Source of the DNA: Margaritifera margaritifera
Taxonomy: Eukaryota; Mollusca; Bivalvia; Unionida; Margaritiferidae
Reading direction: 5' to 3'
Length of the DNA: 64,000 bases
Assembly (NCBI GenBank): GCA_029931535.1
Contig: JAQPZY010001688.1
Location: forward strand, 7,849,001-7,913,000
Shown here: positions 25,098-36,149 of the stretch, piece after piece
Layout of the letters: each line of letters opens with the position of its first letter
Position numbering within the stretch: position 1 is the stretch's first letter
Notes under the pieces: model-generated
Database searches by the model: none
Told to the model about the DNA's origin: nothing
Seen by the model: the letters and a program-made list of their open reading frames with translations, nothing else
Program-made: the position numbers and the translations under genes

Positions 25098-25842
25098 CAA
25101 GTGATGTAATGCAACAGGTTTCAGACAGTGGGTCATCTGGTTGTAAGAAAAGGATGATGGGAATAAATCATTGACATTTGATATGCTTCCTTTACCAAAG
25201 TAACTACATGTACTGGTAATGTTTCAAATGAAATGAGAGGTATTGCTGTGAAAGGAATGTATTTCTGAAAAAGTTTGTAGAGGAGGTAGTCAAGGAAATG
25301 TGTTGTGAAAATGTTGTATCAGGATCCTGAATAAGAGATAATAATCATAATAATAATTCAAATAAAGAGTTATTAAATATTTCCTTGGATCAATATTGTT
25401 GCAAGAATTGTGTAAGGTGATAAACTGATGCAGAATTGGAATGTTGATAAGATTGCATTGGGAAGGTTAGACTTTTTATTTATGCCCAATTTCTCATGAG
25501 TTTTCATTTGCAGTATCCAGTGTCATTCCTTACATGTGCATTATGTATTGGTCCATCCTTGCTTAGACATAGTCAACACAAAGTACTCTACTGAATGTCT
25601 AATTGAGCTAAAGTGGTTTTCCATATTCCTGAAATCACAAAATAGGGCAAAATTCAGCAAGGAAAATCTGTAAAATTCAAGCTGAGAATCTTTATTTCCA
25701 GAAAATCAATTATAGTGGAGTAGGGTTGGGTTGTAAAACAAAAATGGGACAAGCATAGCTATTGGCAAGATTGCCTACCCTGGGGACAAACCCCTGTCAA
25801 CAGGAGAAGGGTACAATCCAGACTATCTAACTCACATTCAGG
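25098..25842. other. Non-coding stretch, nothing recognised
   Basis: No coding, RNA or repeat signal was seen apart from a short AAT run near 25350. Confidence 0.4.
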
Positions 25843-26049
25843 TACCGTATATACTCATAAATCAAGTCAGCTGCAAACTGCATAGACACAGATCTGCCAT
25901 TGAATAATGCCCCAACTGATCTGGGTTTATGCAGTTTCTTAGGAGCAGTCAGTTAAACAAACAATATAGACCCTGATCTGCTGGCACATTATACGATAGG
26001 TCTTTGTTGTTTGCAGTTGGTCTCTACATATAATCGAGTATATATGGTA
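25843..26049. mobile_element. ~210-bp pogo-type MITE, copy 1
   Basis: It starts TACCGTATATACTC and ends GAGTATATATGGTA, with an internal palindromic motif AGACCCTGATCTGC and CAGATCTGCCATTG. The family is shared with 34441-34657 and 42520-42731. The terminal sequence matches the larger element at 51846-53553, which is a likely source of transposase. Confidence 0.75.
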
Positions 26050-27124
26050 CACACACTTACTAAACTAAAAGGTCCATACTAGTTAGTCTGGTTCAAATTA
26101 GAGACCTTGTATACCATATGTTTTCACTAATGAGATAGACACAGCTGAAATGGATCAAGGTTTAGACTCATTGATGGTATTATCTTTGCTTCTGGTAGCA
26201 CTCTGGTCAATCATAATGCATTGGTAATGATACCAATGCACCTACAACAATATTTCTATGTATTGGCAACAAAAAAATAGTGGAAGCAGAAACCATGGAT
26301 AGGGTTCCTGATTGATTTTTCATTTTTATTGGTGGGTGTTAATATAAAACAGCATAGGTATATTTTTTGTTTGTTTGTCTTTTAATCCACTTTGATATCA
26401 CTCTAGCCATTAATGTATAGTATAGGGGTAAAGTCACGTGAGCTTAGTTTTGTATGCTTTTCTTGCCCTAGAAAATAAAATCAGAAGAAAAATTTTCAAA
26501 AATAAAGTTAATTTTCTTTATTTTAATAAAATGTGTTGGAAATTAGCATTAATTACTTGAGTATAATATGTGTAGTGACTAATTGTTTGCTCTTATAGCT
26601 TGGGGGATGGCAGGGTGAAAAGTTTGTATACTTTTTCCAATCAGTAAGATAATGAAATTCTGTATATGTGCATGAACTGTATTAAATCCATTGCATTTTA
26701 TGTTAAAGAAAGATAAGAATCTTATATCTTTAATGTATCTTAATTATTTTATCATGCTTCACTTATGTTCAGTACTTTTGCTGGTCATGAACTTTATATG
26801 CATCTATGTCTAAATTACAGTTGATATGCTGGTACCACCTTTTGGGACAACCACTTTTTGCCCAATTTTGTACAAAATCTAGAATGCAGGTGATGCCACT
26901 ATGTGGAGTGTTTGAAATTTGATGTAAGCTCCACCTATGCCTCTTCCATAAAAAAATATTTTTTATCAAACATTTATCCAAAATTCATTAAGAAAGTATT
27001 AAATTTTACTGACTTCAACTTAAAGAAAACAAATCAACCCAAAATTTTGAAGAGTTCCAGAATAAAAACTTTTAAAACTCCCACTGAAGCATTCTTACAT
27101 GTAAGATAATTTTATCACCTGCAG
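26050..27124. other. Non-coding stretch before the first recognised exon
   Basis: It ends in a pyrimidine-containing acceptor (TTTTATCACCTGCAG). No upstream exon of the nucleotidase gene was found here. Confidence 0.4.
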
Positions 27125-27223
27125 ATAGAAGAACTGAAGGCCTGCCATGTTCATATCAAGGATGTGGAGCATGTTGACACAATGCTGAGGAAAATAATGG
27201 CTGATGGACCAGACAGGCTACAG
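27125..27223 (+). CDS. NT5C3A: NT5C3-family exon: N-terminal helix region
   Basis: The acceptor CACCTGCAG and donor CAG|GTAAAT flank 33 codons in phase 0. The peptide contains ACHVHIKDVEHVDTMLRKIM and ends ADGPDRLQ. This corresponds to the 'V.IK.P..VE..I..LI..G...LQ' segment just before the catalytic strand in vertebrate cytosolic 5'-nucleotidase III, and the terminal LQ leads directly into the next exon. A 36-bp tandem repeat begins 63 bp after the donor. The translation start must lie upstream. Confidence 0.85.
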
Positions 27224-27285
27224 GTAAATAAAGGGAAACTGGAAAATTAGCATTTCCTTAGGCTGGTTCAGCTGTTTTGTATGAC

Positions 27286-27393
27286 AGATGTTTGGTTCAC
27301 TGTAAGATTATGTACCATTATAGATGTTTGATTCACTGTAAGGTCATGTACCATTATAGATGTTTGATTCACAGTAAGATAATGTACCATACA
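27286..27393. repeat. 36-bp tandem repeat, three copies
   Basis: The unit AGATGTTTGATTCACTGTAA occurs three times just after an exon. Each unit carries a GTAAG-like donor sequence. Confidence 0.8.
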
Positions 27394-28090
27394 GATTTTT
27401 CTTGCAATGTTTCCTGGGATGATTTATTAGTCAAAAATTTGTTGAAAGTTCTTTACATTTTTTTCTCTCCTCACAAATATTGTAAACCTGTTTTTATTTG
27501 CATGCTTTCTTTGTGTGGAATTCATTGAGGAGGATCTGTGTGCCAAATTAGAGGAAAATATGTTTGCTGATAGAAAATTATCTCGTGAGTAGTGACAGGT
27601 CCACAAAATTAAATGTCATGAGTAGTGACAGGTCCACAAAATTGAATAGTGGCAGAATAGTTTGACATTGGTATGGAATAAAAAACAATATGATCCCATT
27701 CTGATACCTTATTCAACTTCCGTCAATCAGAATATCGTCCTTCTTTAGTTAGGCAGTTAGTTAGGCAGTTTCATGCAGTTCTCTCATATTTCTTGTGCAC
27801 TCCACATTTTAATCATCATAGTTGTATTTAGGCATATCTACTGTCAGTTATATTCTTTTTTGTTTTGATATTTTCTCCACAGTCCTTGCATAATTTTCAT
27901 GTATCTGTGTCCCTTTTTATTGAATTTGAGGGTATTGAATACCTCAATTGTGAAGCATTGCTTCTTCATTTTCATCCCTCTCTAAATAACCGCTGTTAAG
28001 GTAAATATTACCCACCCAATTTTTGTTTCAGTTCATTGTTTATTTCTTGTTTTCCCATTCAGTATGCCTCAAGATGTGGGTAAATGCAGT

Positions 28091-29560
28091 CATAAAAAGG
28101 CTGCTTGGGATACCCCTCTCCCCACCTGCTTCATATACACTGCATGTGTTTGCATGGACAGTTGTCCTTTGTGCTGCCTTTTGGAGTGTCAATGTACAGG
28201 ACTTGGTGAAAAATCACCATACCTATAGGCCCAGGAAGAAGGACCCTGCTTCTTATATTTTGTCATTGGAAGACTCCCTCCATTTCCAGGAGGGGTCTAT
28301 GGAACTTCTGAATTTGGGGAAGTTGCCAGTTCCTGTAAGAGAGGGGTATGTGGTTCTTTCTTGGGAAATGACCCAGTCCCACAAGAGTGGGATCACTGAC
28401 ACATGGAAATGACCCAGTCCCACAAGAGTGGGATCACTGACACATGGAAATGACCCAGTCCCACAAGAGTGGGATCACTGACACATGGAAGGAAGTTGTC
28501 AGCTCCCATGAGGGAGGAATCCTCTGCACTTCCCAGTGGAAAGAAGTCACCATCACCCAGTAGCAAGTCTGCCTTCCTGCTGTAAGGGAATCATAGTCTT
28601 CTTCTCACTTGAGTAGACATGTTTTTAAATTGACAGGATCTCATTCATCTGAGTCGAGTTCCCCGAACAGAGACTCCCCAATAAGGTCTACATCATCTGA
28701 CCGGTCATTGCCCAGGTGCCAGTCACCTGGTATGGTGATTGGTACTGATCTCCCATTTTCTGTCTCTGTTCACTTGTCTACTAGTTCACTGGAGCATTGG
28801 GCATCAAGCACCAGGTTTAGGCACTCGGTTTTGATCACCAGTCCATGAAAAGGAATTGGGTTGATACCCCCTTTCTGTATGTTTCTGTTCAATCTCAAGA
28901 GGGAATGGGCTTTGAGTTCAGGATCTTCAGACACTAGGGTCCTCTCCAGTTTGGAGAGGCTCTCTGTGGCACTGTAAAATTGGACCACTTGCGCTCCATC
29001 ACTCAGCAATGGTTAATGAGCTAAGAAGTTGTCTCAATATCAAGAGGTGGCCAAACAGCGGAGTGGTCTGTTCCTTCTGCACTTCAGCCCCTTGTTTCAG
29101 GTACCAGGTACAGGGTCCATTTGCCTGATTGGACCCTTAAGCCCTGTGCCTTAGACTCGAGTGCTTCCCAGGTGGAAATTTCAGCAGGGACCTGGGTCCA
29201 TCCATGCATTAAGTTTCTCGAGGCTTCTGAACTGAAGGCTTGTACACTAGTTACTACATCTTCCCATGCTGATCTTTTTTCTTAAGCCTCCTCTAATCTT
29301 TTGAAGGAGGAATTGTTGGCTTTGGCTGCTTTGCAGCAACAGTTGGGAGCCATTGCCATGACATTGAGACACACGCTTTTGATATCCATAATACTGTCTG
29401 GCAAGCTTCTCCACATCCATAGATGCCGCCTTGGAGAGATCAAAGTTTTTCTGGAGCAAACAAGAGCCTTTTGAGGCCCTCCCAGTTTGATACAGAGAAG
29501 TTATTCAGCAGGCTAATCCCTACAGTGACCTCGCCAAGACTTGAGGGATCAGCAATCCCA
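28091..29560 (+). pseudogene. DIRS gag-like region, broken
   Basis: One frame reads KCSHKKAAWDTPLPTC then CVCMDSCPLCCLL, a cysteine/histidine cluster as in the zinc-binding start of DIRS gag proteins. Serine-rich pieces follow (for example 28609-28848, with SHSSESSSPNRDSPIRSTSS). Stops and frame changes are frequent. An in-frame-breaking 41-bp triplication lies at 28364-28490. The gag label rests on position before RT and on composition, so moderate confidence. Confidence 0.5.
28364..28490. repeat. 41-bp tandem triplication inside the gag region
   Basis: GGAAATGACCCAGTCCCACA starts identical units at 28364, 28405 and 28446. Because 41 is not a multiple of three, each copy shifts the frame. 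Confidence 0.9.
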
Positions 29561-29827
29561 GTCCCTGGCTGTGGTACTAGGCCTGGCTAAATTGGCAAAG
29601 AAAAGCCCCCATCACAAAAAATCCAAGGCTCTGCCATTGAAATGTTTTAGGCAGGAGAACCAACAGACCCAGTTTAAAACTTCTTTTTGTTCATCTATCT
29701 CACAATGAGGTGATTGGAGGGGCCAGGGGATTAAGTCTGTGGACCCCATACCCCTTGTATAAGGAGGGATGCAGTCATCCCTAGGAAATTGCACCCTCTC
29801 TTACCAAATCATCTTCTCCTCAGTGTT

Positions 29828-30497
29828 CTAGTAGGTGCCAGAGCCTTTTTTCAGAGGTTTGGTCGAACTTCATGGATGATGTATGGGTCCTTTCCATAAT
29901 AAAGGAGTGTTACTGGCTTCACTTCCAGGACCCCTCACCTCTGTCCAGTACTGCCATGTGGTTCCACCAGACCCAATTGGTTTCTCTGCTGGAAGAGGTA
30001 AAATAAAGAGGGTAATGAACATCCAAAGTCCGGGATTTTATTCCTGGATCTTATTAGTTAATAAGAATCTCACGTATGCGTTCTTTCATAACAAGACTGG
30101 ATGAGAAGATTTCATTGTCTGGCCACCTCTGCCTCTGTCTCATGGGGACTCTGTACATGGCATTGAACATAATTCCCATAGGAAGGCTTCATATGTGTCC
30201 TCTCCAGTTCTTGCCTCAAGCAAACTGAAGACCTCACAAGGATCCCTGTCCACTCATATCCCCCTTAAATTTTGTCACCATCTGAGTTGGTGAAAGAATC
30301 AAGACAGGTTTCTGACCAGAGTTCCAATTCATGTACCTGAACCTCACTCTTTCCTATACACTGATGCCTCAGATTCAGGTTGGGGGAGCTCACCTAGAGC
30401 TTGAGGGGTAGTCCTGCAGGGCCTTTAGTCTCAGGAAGAATCTTCTGTTCATATAAAGAAAGTCTTGAAATGCAGGCTGTTTTTCTAGCACTTGAAG
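29828..30497 (+). pseudogene. DIRS reverse transcriptase/RNase H relic, RT palm deleted
   Basis: The RT start is recognisable: VGARAFFQRFGRTSW, then SPVQYCHVVPPDPIGF, then SPGFYSWILLVNK, the last being the GFYSRIFLV.KK box of DIRS RTs. The sequence then jumps straight to the thumb region (HNKTG/QDWMRRFHCLATSA...WGL), so the catalytic YLDD palm has been deleted near 30063. RNase H starts with FLYTDASDSGWGSS, keeping the first catalytic aspartate, and breaks off at the minisatellite border. Several stops and frameshifts occur. Confidence 0.75.
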
Positions 30498-30498
30498 G

Positions 30499-31069
30499 GT
30501 ACAATAACAACATGTCCAATTTGCACGAGTCAGTAATATACATCAGTATATACACTTCAGGTACAATAACAACAGGTCCAGTTTACACATGAGTCAGTAA
30601 TATACATCAGTATAAACACTTCAGGTACAATAACAACAGGTCCAATTTACACATGAGTCAGTAATATACATCAGTATATACACTTAAGGTACAATAACAA
30701 CAGGTCCAGTTTACACACGAGTCAGTAATATACATCAGTATATACACTTAAGGTACAATAACAACAGGTCCAGTTTACTCATGAGTCAGTATTATACATC
30801 AGTATATACACTTAAGGTACAATAACAACAGGTCCAGTTTACACATGAGTCAGTAATATACATCAGTATATACACTTAAGGTACAATAACAACAGGTCCA
30901 GTTTACACATGAGTTACCGGGTAGTAATATACATTTGTAATATACACTTCAGGTGCAATCACAACATGTTCAGTTTACACACAAGTCCATAATATACATC
31001 TGTATATACACTTCAGGTACAATAACAACAGGTCCAATTTACACATTAGTCAGTAATATACGTTTGCAT
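30499..31069. repeat. 64-bp minisatellite, about nine copies
   Basis: The unit starts GTACAATAACAACAGGTCCA; starts at 30561, 30625, 30689, 30753, 30817 and 30881 are regularly spaced. One unit is 72 bp. The array begins exactly where the DIRS RNase H sequence ends. Confidence 0.9.
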
Positions 31070-31522
31070 AAAAAGTCATCTGCTTATCGAGTCCTGCTAG
31101 TTTTTAAGTATTGAGAGTCTCATTAATCAACAAGTTTAACTGTTTTGATCATTGGCATTTGGGGAGAAAAAATAAATACCTTCTGGAAGAACTTAATATT
31201 TAAAACACCAATTGCACAAGGATTTTAACATTTACCTTTTTTTAGCTCTAGAGAGATAGATCAAGTTATAATTTCATAACTCAGTAGCAATATTATTTTA
31301 AAACAGCTACCATGGAAAACATATTCGCAGGTATTTGTAATGTACTATCTTAAAAGTATTTTTTGGGGTTGTCTGAGATGTCAGGAAAAGTAGGAATCCT
31401 CTAAGAGATCTAATACTGTACTTTATTATTAAATAAAATCTAAATGAATGCACACTTTTGTACCATGTGCATTTCCTGGCTTTAATCAGAATGTTGATTT
31501 TGATGTGAATTTGTGTGTGCAG
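31070..31522. other. Intron sequence, nothing recognised
   Basis: It leads into the acceptor TTTGTGTGTGCAG of the alternative exon. Confidence 0.4.
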
Positions 31523-31577
31523 ATAGTGGCTGATTTTGACAACACCATTTCCTCCTATACTGGAGCATGTACCTACA
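31523..31577 (+). CDS. NT5C3A: Alternative or relic NT5C3 motif I exon (version A)
   Basis: TTTGTGTGTGCAG at the acceptor and A|GTAAGT at the donor flank 55 bp, entering in phase 0 and leaving in phase 1, exactly like the exon at 36080-36149. The peptide IVADFDNTISSYTGACTY keeps the HAD motif I D-F-D-x-T, whose first aspartate is the phosphorylated nucleophile. It is five residues shorter than version B and lacks the HRGQIC segment. Splicing it to 42882 keeps the frame. It could be a mutually exclusive exon, or a recently decayed duplicate that still looks intact. Confidence 0.6.
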
Positions 31578-33625
31578 GTAAGTACAGTCCCAGTCTGCAG
31601 ATCAGTAATATACTGAGAAGATGTGTGGGGCTGAAACTAGTCGGATAATGAGTACCCATGTATATCTGTTCCTTATTAGATGCTAGTTTTTATTGATACA
31701 TATTATCATTTTTTTCTTATAGCAGGGGTCATGCTATCAGGCAAAGTGAGCAACTAAGTCACAGAAAAAATGTAAACTTTGCCTTCGTCTGTCAGAAAAA
31801 CAAAAATGACATCGCCCTTTGATTTTTTTTAGATATAAGTTGAGTGACAATAGTTTATTGCTTTTGAAATGCTTCCTCAACCCAGCTGAGTAGTTACATT
31901 GTTGCAGCCCCAGGAGAAATATATTGCTGAACCTTAGCAGGTGTTTGTATTAATTGCACCAACAAAATATATATTTGTAAATGTGTTTTAATAGCCAATT
32001 GACCATTAACCCTTTTCCCCACAAGTTGTCATTTGTTATCACTGCCTGATTTCGGCAAGTTATCATTTAATGATGAAAACATACCAACTTTTCTTTTGAA
32101 ACTTTATACATCAATTCATAAACAACAATTTGTGTTTTAAGAATAGAATAAGTGAAAACACTTTCTAGATATATTTTTGAAGATTTTAACTACTGTGTGT
32201 GCGTTATTTTCTTCCTAAAATTAATTTGAAACCTAAGTGAACCTGTCAAGGTGTAATAATGGCAGACATTGCTGTATCCAGGAAGTACCTCTTCATTAGA
32301 CTGTTAGTTTTTGTAATTCATTGGGCAGTATACAAATTCATAGAAAGCAAAGTCTAAATATTATTTGATACAAGATTTAGTGTAAAAATAAAACTATTTA
32401 GTTTTTTTATTACATCACTCATTTTTGTAAAAATAAGAAAAAAAACAGTGAAGCAGATAACATCTAACCAATGCACAACGTTATTATGAGTAAGCAGACA
32501 AATATTAAAATATAAATTTGCAATCCTATCTGTGGATTGTTGTATTGAAGCTAGAAAATATGTGTGTCATATTAAGAAAATCACTGTTTCTATAAATAGG
32601 TGCACCCACATGGCATGCCTGACACCATATTTGTTCTTGGCTGTGTGCCAATTCAGTTGGAAAGAAGGATTTAGTTCATTCAGATATTGATTTTAATGCT
32701 TCAGTTCATTGTCAGTGAATGACTATGGTTATGTTTAATCAGCAACAATGAAATTAAACATCAGAATTTTGAATTATTAAAATGGTTGATCCCTTACTTA
32801 AGGGTTATATGAACTTCTTGGTCATCATGTATTTTGGCCATATGACTTCACATGAGCAAATTAGAAACTATATGTTGTAATTAATTCTAACTGATAGGAG
32901 TACCTACATGTTGATTACATTACTGTAATTACAAATAGATATAAACAGTTAATCATCTGCCACTAGAACAAGCAATTTCATTTTTTTACTTTTCAAAACT
33001 TCACCAAAATTTGATAGTCCAAAAGATTCACATTTTATTATGAATTAACTCCCTAAACATATAGTTGTAAAGTTCAGATTTCTCATCTGTAACATCATTA
33101 GCCACTGTGGTTTGAATGAATGAACACTATGGTGTGAAGACACCTGTACATGTGCTCTCATGTACATGTTATAGAGATTGTTTCAAACTTGTTTAGAAAT
33201 GTTTTTGACAGTCATTTCTAGTGAAGTTTTAGAAAGTAGAACAATTTCATTTCGTGTTTAAGTGGCAGTCGATTAAGTATTTTTATCTATTTGTAATAAC
33301 AATACTGTAATCTATGTACTACTATCATTTAAACTAAATTACAATGTATAGTTTCTGCTGTGCTCTTTTTGAAGACATATGGCCAAAATACATTGCCTAA
33401 TACCTTTTCATCCAATCATACACACTTTCAAGTTTGAATACACTACATATGAATATGGTACATTCATACACTCATAAAATGTGTTTATAATATACATAAA
33501 ACACAGAGAATTTTCTAATTGAAGAGAAAGTATTGCTTAAAACCAATGTTAAATGCAAATATGCATAATGAGAAATACAGGACACAGTTCAAATAATAGA
33601 ACCAAAGCCACACACATGTACATAC

Positions 33626-33685
<60 letters not shown>

Positions 33686-34440
33686 CCCCTATTTGCTCCC
33701 ATTTCTCCCTATTCAGCTCTCACTTCTCCCTATTCTGTCCAAAAGGAGAAGTTCCTTCTCCCCAAAGTCTAGCGTGACCCCTGTTATTGTTGCATTTTTT
33801 TTCTGCCAAATTAAACTAACTCTTTTCTCAAAAGCAACCCCTATTCCCCACCTCTGAAAAGTTCTGGAACTGCCCCAAATATTCATATTTGAACGGAAAG
33901 TACATGTATACCTGGGTGTAATTTCCTGACATTTCAACCCATCATTTTCATCTAGCGTTGTGTAGAATTAGAAAAAAAGAGATTGTAGCATCAGAAAAAG
34001 GAGGGATGGATATTCATTGTTCTATGTAAAGAATAAAAGTGTTTTTAGGCTTTCTTTAATCATGATAACCAGGATCTACATTTTCTGACAGGCTAAAAAA
34101 TGCATTTTTCTGTCTTCAAAAAAATGGAAAATAAAAATAAATTAAGAAACCTCCCCAATGAAGTTTTCTGAGTTTACAATGCTTGTAATTGTTGCCTTCA
34201 GTGTTTTTCTAAACCAGCATGCCAAAGTCTTGTTTTGCCATATTTTGTTCTGCTTCGATTTTAGCAATTCTTTGATTTTTGCACCATGGCACCATGGTCC
34301 TTACTCCTCAGCCATTTCAATATATTTACATGTTATACACTGACAATAGTCCATCATTCATTTTCTGAAATTTTAAGACATCCTGCATTTAATTAATTTC
34401 CCTAAATTTAATGATGCAATAATTATATTGCAATTGACAG
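31578..34440. other. Intron sequence with a (TA)n tract
   Basis: AT-rich, no coding signal. (TA)n lies at about 33627-33681. Confidence 0.45.
33627..33681. repeat. (TA)n microsatellite
   Basis: About 54 bp of alternating TA. Confidence 0.95.
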
Positions 34441-34657
34441 TACCATATGTAATCGCTTATAAATTGAGTCCATCTGCAAACATCATAGACCCTGATCTGT
34501 CATCACATAATGCACTAGCAGATTAGGGTCTGTGTTTGTTTTACTGATTACTAATAACAAACTGCTGAGACCCAAATCTGCCAGTGCATTATGCGATGGC
34601 AGATCTGGGTCTGTGCAGTTTGCAGTTGGACTCAACTTATAAGCAAATATACCGGTA
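34441..34657. mobile_element. ~210-bp pogo-type MITE, copy 2
   Basis: It starts TACCATATGTAATCGCTTAT and ends ATAAGCAAATATACCGGTA. The internal AGACCCTGATCTGTCATCAC and its inverse CAGATCTGGGTCTG make a long hairpin. Same family as copies 1 and 3. Confidence 0.75.
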
Positions 34658-35617
34658 GACGGTAACCATATGGGACAAGTTGTATTATAGCTTCAGTTTG
34701 TATATTTCTTCCTTGAGGTCCATGGTGTAATGGTTGTATTATTAATTAATACATCTTGTTTCTTTGTGACCGATGGAATAATCAGAAAGTGGTTTGTTCA
34801 AAACAGCTGTAGTAACATCATCCATAAAATCATTTTCTTAAGATAAATCCTATCCTTGTTTACTTAACTAATAGGTTTAAGCAGTTTTAAAAAAAAAACA
34901 ATAAGATAAATTTTTTGTGCCAAGAGCTTGATTTCTGGATCATAAAATGATCAGGTTTTATTTTGAAAAGACAAAAATAAAATTAAAATCTTTACAAGTA
35001 ATTTGATTGCTACTTTTTTTTATAGCTGATTTATGTTGAGATTGAGGAATACCTTTGTAATCATGTACTTGTACCAATGGTTTGTATTAAGCAACACGTG
35101 TCTGGTGAGCTACAAGAGACAAGAGTGTTAGTTTTCATTACTAACAAAACTACAGAGAGTACTTGAGTACTCTGGTGATGGAATACTTTCAGTTCACTTT
35201 TATTCTTATTTTTCATGTGGCTGCCACAAACCACAAATTGAATGACCCTGTGTAATATGATCCATTTGCAAAGAAAACAGGATCCCTTCACATATCAGAG
35301 GCATATCCATAAATTAAAATGATGACTATTATTGTTGGCAAAATTAGGAAAATGGATACCATGGAGATAAATAAATTGAGTGTACTTTACACTGACATAG
35401 TCCATGTACATTCAATGTTTTTTTGTGAAGTTCCAAATTTTATGAATTTTGTTTTTGTTGCAAGCCACTAGTTTGAAGACCAAACAAATAATAGGACCAC
35501 CTTCTGTGAAAAAAATAGGACATATCTATGGAAACACTCAGGCCACTTTTGTGGGAACACTAGGACCCCTTCTCCAATCAATGAATTTAAGTACTGATGA
35601 AAATAATTTTTTTTTTA
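34658..35617. other. Intron sequence, nothing recognised
   Basis: No coding signal or clear repeat was seen. Confidence 0.4.
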
Positions 35618-35998
35618 ACAAAAGATAAATGATTAACAGTGTTGGACTGTGGTAGTTTTTTTTTACAAAAGATAAATGATTGACAGTATTGGATGGTGGT
35701 AGTGTTTACAAAGATAAATGATAAACAGTATTGGACTGTGGTAGTTGTTACAAAAGATAAATGATTGACCTATTGGACAGTGGTAGATTTTACAAAAGAT
35801 ATATGATTGACAGTTTTGGACTGTTGTAGATTTTACTAAAGATATATGATTGACATATTGGACTGTGGTAGATTTTACAAAAGATATATGATTGACATAT
35901 TGGACTGTGGTAGATTTTATAAAAGATATATGATTGACAGTATTGGACTGTGGTAGTTTTTACAAAAGATATATTATTGACACTGTTGGACTGTGGTG
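35618..35998. repeat. ~43-bp minisatellite just upstream of an exon
   Basis: About nine units of ACAAAAGATATATGATTGAC plus TATTGGACTGTGGTAG, with length and sequence variation. It stops 81 bp before the motif I exon. Confidence 0.85.
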
Positions 35999-36079
35999 GA
36001 AGAGGTATGTTGTTCCACTTGAGTCAAATAAGCATGTTAGTCACAGTTATAACTTATTTTTATGTTACTGTACTTTCAG

Positions 36080-36149
36080 GTGGTGGCTGATTTTGACAGG
36101 ACATTATCAAAGTACACTCACAGAGGCCAAATCTGTGCTACGTGTCACA
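36080..36149 (+). CDS. NT5C3A: NT5C3 motif I exon (version B)
   Basis: The acceptor TACTTTCAG and donor A|GTACGT flank 70 bp (phase 0 to phase 1). The peptide VVADFDRTLSKYTHRGQICA then TCH matches the catalytic strand and following loop of cytosolic 5'-nucleotidase III (IITDFDMTLS....G..C.TCH in vertebrates). The two aspartates of DFDRT are motif I of the HAD fold: the first forms the phospho-enzyme, the second acts as acid/base. The last base joins AT of the next exon to encode asparagine, restoring the family's TCHN. Confidence 0.9.

Larger units (their letters stand above)
28050..30497 (+). mobile_element. DIRS-type retrotransposon copy A (gag, RT, RNase H parts)
   Basis: An intronic, plus-strand, decayed DIRS element. 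In order it has: a cysteine-rich gag stretch (28091-28200), a long degenerate gag-like region with many stops, the start of RT, and the beginning of RNase H. It ends abruptly where a 64-bp minisatellite starts. 30070-30440 is clearly homologous to 48965-49370 of copy C. The recombinase gene is missing. Confidence 0.75.

Noticed and set aside
30499..31069. Regularly spaced repeats reminiscent of a CRISPR array
   Set aside because: The units are contiguous 64-bp repeats without unique spacers, in a eukaryotic intron.
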